A DNA stretch of 20,806 nt from Clostridia bacterium (GTDB taxonomy: Bacteria > Bacillota_A > Clostridia > Oscillospirales > CAG-272). The position numbers and the translations under genes were made by a program. A model generated the notes under the pieces. It was not told the origin of the DNA. It searched no databases and worked only from the letters and a program-made list of their open reading frames with translations. The stretch lies in assembly GCA_017453335.1 (NCBI GenBank), contig JAFTKI010000104.1:1-20806 (forward strand), given 5' to 3'. Below, piece by piece: positions 1 through 5,559 of this stretch (its first letter is position 1; each line of letters starts with the position of its first letter).

Positions 1-132
1 AACTCCAAACCGCCGTGTTTGCGTGCGCGGTTTTTTGGGGATCACGCGGACTCGGCGGTTCCAGTTTGATGAAAGTTTTGAAAGGGCTTGGGGAAACTTT
101 TTCAAAAGTTTCCCCAAAAAACGCGTCCCCTC
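1..132 (-). repeat. R0: copy of a two-hairpin intergenic repeat beyond the yifB stop
   Basis: This gap holds a 30-base near-palindrome at 88-117 (arms TTGGGGAAACTTTT) followed, reading the minus strand, by CCCTTTCAAAACTTTC and then by a second inverted repeat with arms AACCGCCG (53-60 and 8-15). The same order of parts occurs at 17443-17560 in the opposite orientation, so this is a repeated module and not only a private terminator. It lies directly downstream of the yifB stop codon in the direction of transcription. The window edge may cut it. Confidence 0.7.
8..60 (-). terminator. possible terminator of yifB
   Basis: On the minus strand an 8 bp stem (AACCGCCG with CGGCGGTT) closes a loop of 37 bases about 70 bases past the yifB stop codon. 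The T tract after it is poor (TGGAGTT), so termination would be weaker than at the homologous copy near 17499-17560, which has TTTTGTTTT. The position supports a 3' end signal, but the sequence does not prove it. Confidence 0.4.
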
Positions 133-1677
133 TCAACCCCAATATTTGCGATCAAGGCTGCGAAGCTGGATGGCTTCGGCGACATGAGGGGCGCGGATCA
201 GCTCACTTCCGTCGAGGTCGGCGACGGTACGGGCAACGCGCAGGATGCGGTCATAGCCGCGTGCGCTGAGACCCATGCGGTCATACGCCGCACGCAAAAG
301 CGCGGATGCGTCCTGATCCAACACGCAATAGGTATGGATCCCTGCCGCATCAAGCTGAGCGTTGCAGAAGATCGGCGTTTTGCTGTCCTGCATACGCTTT
401 TGCGCAAAGGCACGCGCGGCACACACACGCGCACGAACCGTTTCGGAGCGTTCCGCCTGCTCGTCGGATGCCGAAATTTCGTTATAGGAGAGCGACGGCA
501 GCTCGATCTGAATATCGATTCGGTCGAGCATGGGGCCGCTGATGCGCGAGATGTAACGCTTCACGTCCTCGGGCTTGCAGGTACACTTGCGCGTGGGGTG
601 ACCGTAATATCCGCAACGGCAAGGGTTCATTGCCCCCACCAGCATAAACGAGCATGGGAAGGTCACGCGTCCGTTTGCGCGCGTGATGGTCACACGGCGA
701 TCCTCCAAGGGCTGTCGCAGAGCATCGGTGACCTGCTTGGGAAACTCGGGCAATTCGTCTAAAAACAGCACTCCGTTGTCGGCAAGCGAGACCTCACCCG
801 GCATCGGATTGATACCGCCACCAACCAGGCTGACGGGACTCATGGTATGATGGGGAGAGCGGAAGGGACGCACAGAAAGAAGCGAAACACCTTCGGGCAG
901 AGTTCCCGCCACCGAATGTACCTTGGTGGTCTCGATCGCCTCGGCAAAGGTCAGGGGAGGCAGGATCGAGGGCAGGCGCTTTGCCAGCATCGATTTACCC
1001 GTACCCGGAGGGCCGATGAGCAGAATATTATGTCCTCCCGCGGCGGCGATCTCCATCGCGCGCTTTGCCATCCGCTGACCGCGCACATCGGAAAAATCCA
1101 CGGGATATTCGGAGGTCGCTTTTTCAAACGAAACCCTGTCGCCAACGGTGGGAGAAAGCCGCTCTTCCCCGTTGAGGTGCTTGACCAGCGCGCGCATATT
1201 GGGTACCGCGTACACCGTGATCCCCTCTACTGCCGCCGCCTCGGAGGCGTTTTCCACAGGTGCGTAAAACTCGGTAAAGCCGTTGTCTCGCGCCGCCACG
1301 CACATACAGAGAATGCCGCGCACACCGCGCAATTCTCCCGACAAAGAAAGCTCGCCCACGATACAGCGTTTTTCAAGCGAGACCTCACGGCGAATGATCC
1401 CCGAGGTCTGGAAAATGGCCGTCAGAATGGCGGCGTCGAACGCAGAGCCTTCCTTTTTGCGGTCGGCCGGAGCAAGATTGACCGTGATCCGCGTATAGGG
1501 GAAGGGATAGCCGCTGTTCTGGCAGGCGGTGATCACGCGCTCCTTTGCCTCACGAACGGCAAGGTCGGGAAGTCCCACCAATTCAAAGCCCTTCAGATTC
1601 GATTTTTGATTGCACTCCACGGTCACGGGAAAACCGTCGATCCCGCAAAGCCCCGCGGAATAGGCACTGGACAGCAA
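133..1677 (-). CDS. comM: YifB/ComM family Mg-chelatase-like AAA+ ATPase (TTG start)
   Basis: ComM is a hexameric AAA+ helicase that helps branch migration when incoming DNA is integrated during natural transformation; YifB is the same family. Seen here: an N-terminal S5/Lon-like domain, Walker A GPPGTGKS at about residues 222-229, Walker B LFLDELPEF at about 303-311, the family motif RSPHHTMSPVSLVGGG, and NPCRCGYYGHP with four cysteines nearby. The length of 514 residues matches the family. The start is the TTG at 1675-1677: it gives MLSSAYSAGLCGIDG, which fits the family N-terminus, and has GGGGGTG six bases upstream. The in-frame TTG at 1737 lies in the -35 box and cannot be in the mRNA; the ATGs at 1698 and 1692 would leave almost no leader. 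The gene stands alone, divergent from the GH20-like gene. Confidence 0.93.
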   Translation of the reverse strand: MLSSAYSAGLCGIDGFPVTVECNQKSNLKGFELVGLPDLAVREAKERVITACQNSGYPFPYTRITVNLAPADRKKEGSAFDAAILTAIFQTSGIIRREVSLEKRCIVGELSLSGELRGVRGILCMCVAARDNGFTEFYAPVENASEAAAVEGITVYAVPNMRALVKHLNGEERLSPTVGDRVSFEKATSEYPVDFSDVRGQRMAKRAMEIAAAGGHNILLIGPPGTGKSMLAKRLPSILPPLTFAEAIETTKVHSVAGTLPEGVSLLSVRPFRSPHHTMSPVSLVGGGINPMPGEVSLADNGVLFLDELPEFPKQVTDALRQPLEDRRVTITRANGRVTFPCSFMLVGAMNPCRCGYYGHPTRKCTCKPEDVKRYISRISGPMLDRIDIQIELPSLSYNEISASDEQAERSETVRARVCAARAFAQKRMQDSKTPIFCNAQLDAAGIHTYCVLDQDASALLRAAYDRMGLSARGYDRILRVARTVADLDGSELIRAPHVAEAIQLRSLDRKYWG

Positions 1678-1708
1678 GAACGTCACCCCCATCAACATAG
1701 TTGATTTT

Positions 1709-1737
1709 ATTATACATGATTTTTCGCGTCCTGTCAA
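1709..1737 (-). promoter_or_regulatory. perfect consensus sigma-A promoter of yifB/comM
   Basis: On the minus strand TTGACA (1732-1737) and TATAAT (1709-1714) are separated by exactly 17 bases. Transcription should begin near 1702, giving a leader of about 25 bases to the TTG start at 1677. This promoter decides the start codon of yifB. Confidence 0.9.
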
Positions 1738-1798
1738 GGAACATACAAAAAGATTGCCGATCCCCGTGCAAAACGAAACTTTTTCGTTGCAATTTCCC

Positions 1799-1827
1799 TT
1801 GCATTCAAAAGTACTTTGTGGTATGAT
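1799..1827 (+). promoter_or_regulatory. sigma-A promoter of the GH20-like gene
   Basis: TTGCAT (1799-1804) and TATGAT (1822-1827) are separated by 17 bases. A strong Shine-Dalgarno AGGAGG follows at 1853-1858, eight bases before the ATG. It lies back to back with the yifB promoter in a compact divergent region of under 200 bases. Confidence 0.8.
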
Positions 1828-1866
1828 GTAGGCAGAAAGCTATCAAATATTAAGGAGGACTTGATC

Positions 1867-2835
1867 ATGAAGCAACCCGAACACATCCGCGCATTTCTCA
1901 TCCACCTCGGCTCAAACATGTGGAAGAAAAAGGATGCTCCCAATCGCGGCATACGCCACGAGGAGGATTCCACCTACAAGCACACGATGTATTGTAACAA
2001 GGACGTATGGACGAAGGTGACCGATTTTCTTCCCTCCTGTAACGTCAACACCCTGATCATCGATATCGGCGAGGGCGTGCGCCTTGACTCACATCCCGAA
2101 ATCGCCATCCCGGGTGCTTGGAGCAAGGAGGAATTCCGCAAAGAGCTTGCCCGCCTTCGTTCGATCGGTCTCTGCCCCATCCCCAAATTCAATTTCTCCT
2201 GCGGTCACAACGCCTGGATGCAGGACTACGGCAACATGGTGGGAACACAGATCTATTACGATTTCTGCAAGGACGTCATAGAAGAAACCATCGAGATGTT
2301 TGATACCCCGCCCTACTTCCATCTGGGATTGGAAGAAGAGGACTACGGCTCGCAAAAAAGCCATCCCATCGCCGTGGTGCGCTCTCCCGAGAAGAAAACG
2401 CAGGACGCTCTCTACCTTTTTGACATCTGCCGCGCGCACGGCGTCCGTCCCTGGATCTGGGCAGACTTTGAAAGCTTCGGCGGCCCCGAGGCGTTTGCAC
2501 AAAAGGTTCCCAAGGACGTGATCATTTCCACCTGGTATTACGGTATGATCCGCGACGGAGCCCCCGCAGAGAAGCTGCCGCCCGAGGTAAAAATGATGAA
2601 TACCACCGCTGATCTCGGCTACGATCTGGTACCGACCTCCTCAACGTGGTCCTGGCACCTCAATTCCAAGGACACCATGATGTATTGCCGCGACCATGTG
2701 GATATGTCACACGTTCTCGGCTTTATGACAGCATCCTGGCTTCTGACCACCGAGAAAAAATACTACGGTCTGCTTCACGACGCATATACATTTTATCACG
2801 CATACAACGACATTTTCGGAGCGGATCCCAAATAA
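1867..2835 (+). CDS. putative GH20-like TIM-barrel glycosidase, uncharacterised family
   Basis: The 322-residue protein has the look of a TIM barrel related to the GH20 hexosaminidase superfamily. It contains IIDIGEGVRLDSHPEIAIPGAW, with a SHPEIA..GAWS block that I associate with a family often labelled only as hypothetical or Tat-signal protein. FHLGLEEEDYG occupies the place of the GH20 acid/base motif H-x-G-x-D/E-E, and PWIWADFESFGG is an aromatic strand-end typical of sugar-binding barrels. No signal peptide or membrane segment is visible, so it is probably cytoplasmic and would act on imported oligosaccharides or glycoconjugates. The start is the ATG after AGGAGG (8-base spacing). It has its own promoter and no sugar transporter beside it, so the substrate cannot be inferred. 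The family is fairly clear to me; catalytic activity is inference. Confidence 0.65.
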   Translation: MKQPEHIRAFLIHLGSNMWKKKDAPNRGIRHEEDSTYKHTMYCNKDVWTKVTDFLPSCNVNTLIIDIGEGVRLDSHPEIAIPGAWSKEEFRKELARLRSIGLCPIPKFNFSCGHNAWMQDYGNMVGTQIYYDFCKDVIEETIEMFDTPPYFHLGLEEEDYGSQKSHPIAVVRSPEKKTQDALYLFDICRAHGVRPWIWADFESFGGPEAFAQKVPKDVIISTWYYGMIRDGAPAEKLPPEVKMMNTTADLGYDLVPTSSTWSWHLNSKDTMMYCRDHVDMSHVLGFMTASWLLTTEKKYYGLLHDAYTFYHAYNDIFGADPK

Positions 2836-2864
2836 AATATTTTGAATTTTCATGCTTTCTTGGG

Positions 2865-2893
2865 TTGACTTTCGTGCCGCAAAATGCTATAAT
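2865..2893 (+). promoter_or_regulatory. sigma-A promoter of the MATE exporter gene
   Basis: TTGACT (2865-2870) and TATAAT (2888-2893) have a 17-base spacer. Transcription should start near 2900, right at the palindrome listed next. The preceding gene ends at 2835 with no clear terminator, so read-through from it is also possible. Confidence 0.88.
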
Positions 2894-2900
2894 ATCCGCG

Positions 2901-2916
2901 AAGTCGAGCTCGACTT
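2901..2916 (+). promoter_or_regulatory. perfect 16-base palindrome at the MATE transcription start: candidate operator
   Basis: AAGTCGAGCTCGACTT is a perfect inverted repeat of two 8-base arms with no spacer, starting seven bases after the -10 box. A dimeric repressor of MarR or TetR type bound here would block initiation, which is a common arrangement for drug exporters. No regulator gene lies next to it, so the binding protein is unknown. As RNA it would make only a poor hairpin because it has no loop. Confidence 0.5.
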
Positions 2917-2943
2917 CCATCTCTTTGACGAAAAGGAGACGCT

Positions 2944-4356
2944 ATGGCTTCCAACATCCGAAAAAAAGACTTTACCTCGGGGCCGATGTTCTCGAAGATC
3001 ATCCTGTATACTCTCCCCGTGATTGCAACCGGTATTCTGCAGCTTTTGTTCAACACCGCCGACACCTTCGTGGTGGGCAACTGGGGCGGTGACACACAGG
3101 CAGAACGTGATGCAGCACTTGCCGCGGTTGGCTCATGCGGAGCACTGACCAACTTGATCGTAGGACTTTTCATGGGACTTTCAGTGGGTGCGGGTGTGTG
3201 CGTGGCGCACGATATCGGCGCAAAAAACGAGCGCGGTGTCAGCAAAACGGTGCATACATCGGTTCTCGTTTCGCTCGTATTGGGCGCGGTGGTTACAGTG
3301 GCGGGAATCTTGCTGGCAAAGCCGTTGCTCAGCTTGATGCAAACGCCCACCGACGTGCTGGATCAGGCAGTACCCTATATGCGCGCCTATTTTTGCGGAA
3401 TGATCGCCAATATGCTGTATAACTACTGTGCCGCTATTTTGCGTAGCATGGGAAACACCACTGCACCGCTGATCTTTCTTTCGGTTGCGGGAGTGGTAAA
3501 TGTGGTGCTGAACATGGTGATGGTTCTGGTATTCGACATGGGCGCAATGGGCGTTGGTATCGCAACCGCCGTATCGCACTGGATTTCCTGTGTTTTGGTT
3601 GTTCTTTACATGATGCGCATGGAAGGGCCTTGTAAGATCGAGCTGAGAAAGCTCAGAATTTCCAAGCCGCAGCTCAAAAAGATGATTACAATCGGTCTAC
3701 CCGCAGGTCTGCAGGGAATACTCTTTTCGATCTCCAACGTCATCATTCAAACCTCGATCAACTCCTTCAATTCCACCGCCATTGTTGCGGGCAACACCGC
3801 CGCATCGAACGTGGACAGCTACATTTATACCTCGCAAAACGCACTTTATCACACCGCTCTGACCTTCGTGGGACAAAACATCGGTGCCAAAAAATACGAC
3901 CGCGTGAAAAAAGCCATTCTCTATTCGCTTTTGTGTGTCACGGTGGTCGGCATTGCGCTGGGCTTGCTGGTATACGCGTTCGGAGAAACGCTTCTCGGTC
4001 TGTTCACCGATTCGTCTGCCGTTATCGAAGCGGGAATGTTCCGTCTTGCCATCATGGGTACCACCTATTTCCTTTGCGGTACGATGGAGGTTGGAAGCGG
4101 AGTATTGCGCGGACTCGGAAAATCGGTGACCTCGATGATCATCTCGCTCATCGGTGCTTGCGGTGTGCGGTTGATCTACATCTACACGATATTTGAGGCT
4201 TTCCACACCACTACGGTGCTGTATCTTTCCTATCCGATCTCGTGGATCCTGACCACGGCGGCTCTGTTCCTGTTTGCGTTCATCGAGCTTCATCGGATAA
4301 AGCACCGCGACCAATGGTCGATGCAACAGATGAAAAAGGATTCATTACAAAGTTAA
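2944..4356 (+). CDS. MATE family multidrug/sodium antiporter
   Basis: A 470-residue integral membrane protein of the MATE (NorM/DinF/MepA) fold, expected to have twelve transmembrane helices in two six-helix bundles and to expel cationic or organic compounds in exchange for Na+ or H+. The first helix carries TLPVIATGILQLLFNTADTF, the usual MATE opening with an aspartate in helix 1-2. LRSMGNTTAPL and GVLRGLGKSVTSM are the two half-repeat signatures (R-G/S-x-G-x-x-x-x-P/S). The second bundle begins near GLPAGLQGILFSISNVIIQ. The start is the ATG five bases after AAGGAG. It is a single-gene unit with its own promoter, a candidate operator and a terminator. Substrate cannot be told from sequence. 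Confidence 0.93.
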   Translation: MASNIRKKDFTSGPMFSKIILYTLPVIATGILQLLFNTADTFVVGNWGGDTQAERDAALAAVGSCGALTNLIVGLFMGLSVGAGVCVAHDIGAKNERGVSKTVHTSVLVSLVLGAVVTVAGILLAKPLLSLMQTPTDVLDQAVPYMRAYFCGMIANMLYNYCAAILRSMGNTTAPLIFLSVAGVVNVVLNMVMVLVFDMGAMGVGIATAVSHWISCVLVVLYMMRMEGPCKIELRKLRISKPQLKKMITIGLPAGLQGILFSISNVIIQTSINSFNSTAIVAGNTAASNVDSYIYTSQNALYHTALTFVGQNIGAKKYDRVKKAILYSLLCVTVVGIALGLLVYAFGETLLGLFTDSSAVIEAGMFRLAIMGTTYFLCGTMEVGSGVLRGLGKSVTSMIISLIGACGVRLIYIYTIFEAFHTTTVLYLSYPISWILTTAALFLFAFIELHRIKHRDQWSMQQMKKDSLQS

Positions 4357-4364
4357 TTACATAA

Positions 4365-4419
4365 AAAAGCACTTACGATCAACGACGAAAAAATCGTTAT
4401 CATAAGTGCTTTTGTTTTT
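4365..4419 (+). terminator. intrinsic terminator of the MATE gene
   Basis: An AAAAGCACTTA arm at 4365-4375 pairs with TAAGTGCTTTT near 4403-4413. The pairing continues inward through ATCAACGA / TCGTTATCAT with a bulge, and TTTTGTTTTT follows. It begins nine bases after the exporter stop codon. Confidence 0.88.
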
Positions 4420-4430
4420 GGAAGGATATC

Positions 4431-4730
4431 CACCTCATCCGTCACGACAAGCGTGACACCTTCTCCTCAAGGAGAAGGCTTTCAAAGTTCTCGCCTTTGG
4501 AAAAGGAGAATTTATCTTTTACGGATTTGTAATCTTATCTCTTATTGAATATGAAAAAACAATGCGACAATGCTTTTCCCCCACCTCTAAGCGAAGGATT
4601 TATGGAAGCCTTCTCCTTGAGGTAGCGAAGCGACGCGAGTGCAATGAATGACATCACGGTGTGATGTCAGAACATGAGCGTGACCGAGTCGCAACGAGAC
4701 AGGTGGCGGCGCAAGCCGACGGATGAGGTG
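4431..4730. repeat. REP1: inverted-pair (MITE-like) intergenic repeat
   Basis: The left end reads CACCTCATCCGTCACG, then a hairpin CCTTCTCCTCAAGGAGAAGG. The right end is its inverted counterpart: AGCCTTCTCCTTGAGG, later GACGGATGAGGTG. About 110 bases of AT-rich sequence lie between. In the right arm the expected return strand AGAAGG is replaced by about 80 bases (about 4623-4701) that carry their own hairpin GACATCACGGTGTGATGTC at 4650-4668. Related pairs are at 8363-8615 and 17851-18052. No protein is encoded. The gap from 4357 to 4745 holds only this and the MATE terminator. Confidence 0.85.
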
Positions 4731-4745
4731 TTTTCTCAAAAATAA

Positions 4746-5120
4746 TTAACTTTCAGACGGATATGCAAGTGCGAAAAGCTCCCGGATGCGGTCGGTTTGT
4801 CCTGTGAGGTGGAGGTAGCCAAACAGCGTTTCCATGCCTGTGGCGGCGCGGTACTCGCTGACCGTTGCGCGTTTTGGGACATTGGAGTGACCGAGATTTC
4901 TGCCGCGGCGGAAATAGCGCTCCTCCTCTTCGGTAAGGAGGGGGAGGATTTTTTTCATTGCTTCGGCTTGGACGGGAGCGCGGACATAATCGAGGGCGGC
5001 GGCGTTGAGGTGAGCCGAGGTAGAGAGTCCTTGTTCGACCAATTTTTTACGAACGCAAAGCTCCAGCACACAATCGCCGAGGTAGGCAAGCGCGGGAACG
5101 CTGATCTCGTGAATATCCAT
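4746..5120 (-). CDS. mrnC: Mini-ribonuclease III (Mini-III)
   Basis: Mini-III is a homodimeric double-strand RNase that trims the ends of 23S rRNA precursor in Firmicutes. It has a single RNase III catalytic domain and no dsRNA-binding domain, as here (124 residues). Seen: ALAYLGDCVLEL at residues 10-21 with the catalytic aspartate, VQAEAMKKILPLLTEEE, FRRGRN, and EYRAATGMETLFGYLHL, the second RNase III signature with the acidic metal ligands. The ATG at 5118-5120 is chosen because it has AAAGGA upstream and the family N-terminus; the longer in-frame TTG extension to 5171 runs into repeat R1. The gene is often beside cysS and rlmB in Firmicutes; here it sits downstream of pcrA, separated by R1, so co-transcription is uncertain. 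Confidence 0.92.
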   Translation of the reverse strand: MDIHEISVPALAYLGDCVLELCVRKKLVEQGLSTSAHLNAAALDYVRAPVQAEAMKKILPLLTEEEERYFRRGRNLGHSNVPKRATVSEYRAATGMETLFGYLHLTGQTDRIRELFALAYPSES

Positions 5121-5149
5121 AATAATAAGTCCTTTCTGATCCGTTAATA

Positions 5150-5559
5150 GCTGCGCACCCTGTTCGCACAAACGCTTTTGAAAAGTTTTCGCCCGCCTTT
5201 TTCAAAAGGCGGCGCGGTGGAGGCTGCGAAAGCCTCCTCGCCGTCCACAGACGGCGAAACTTCTTTATGGCGCTTTTCTTTTTGATAGCTTTTTCTTTTG
5301 CGCCTACAACGCCAAAAGAAAAAGCGGGCAAAATCTTTGCAGTTAGCAACAAACTGTTGCTTATATAAAAGTCTTTAGCCACTTTTCTTTTGACACCAAA
5401 GGCGCAAAAGAAAAGTTCACAAAAGAAAACGCCGAGAGTTGTTTCGCGCTCTGCGGAGCGCGACAAGGGCTTCACGCCCTTGACCTGTGCGAGCTTTTGA
5501 AAAAGCTCGACCAAAACTTTCACCGCAGAGTTTGTGCAAACATAGCAATAGCCGCGTTA
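5150..5559. repeat. R1: 410 bp intergenic repeat between pcrA and mrnC
   Basis: R1 starts GCTGCGCACCCTGTTCGCAC, 30 bases from the mrnC start codon, and ends at the pcrA stop codon (GTTTGTGCAAACAT...GCCGCGTTA). Its ends are roughly inverted: GCACAAAC, then TTTGAAAAGTTTT, then a hairpin (CCGCCTTTTTCAAAAGGCGG on the left; a GAGCTTTT...AAAAGCTC stem on the right). Internal hairpins include GCAACAAACTGTTGC at 5346-5360, an 11 bp CTTTTCTTTTG stem at 5382-5415 and CGCTCTGCGGAGCG near 5448-5461. R2 at 8081-8763 is a second copy. It could carry 3'-end and 5'-leader signals for both neighbours; no convincing promoter or terminator stands out. Confidence 0.85.

Noticed and set aside
88..762. Plus-strand open frame of 224 codons opposite yifB
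   Set aside because: It is antisense to a gene with full AAA+ motifs, has no ribosome site and a composition typical of a shadow frame.
2894..2943. Riboswitch or attenuator in the MATE leader
   Set aside because: The leader is only about 45 bases, with one loopless palindrome and no terminator or aptamer-sized fold; an operator is simpler.
5121..5171. Longer N-terminus of mrnC from the TTG at 5171
   Set aside because: The extra 17 residues are translated repeat and leader sequence, and AAAGGA before the ATG at 5120 fits the known family start.
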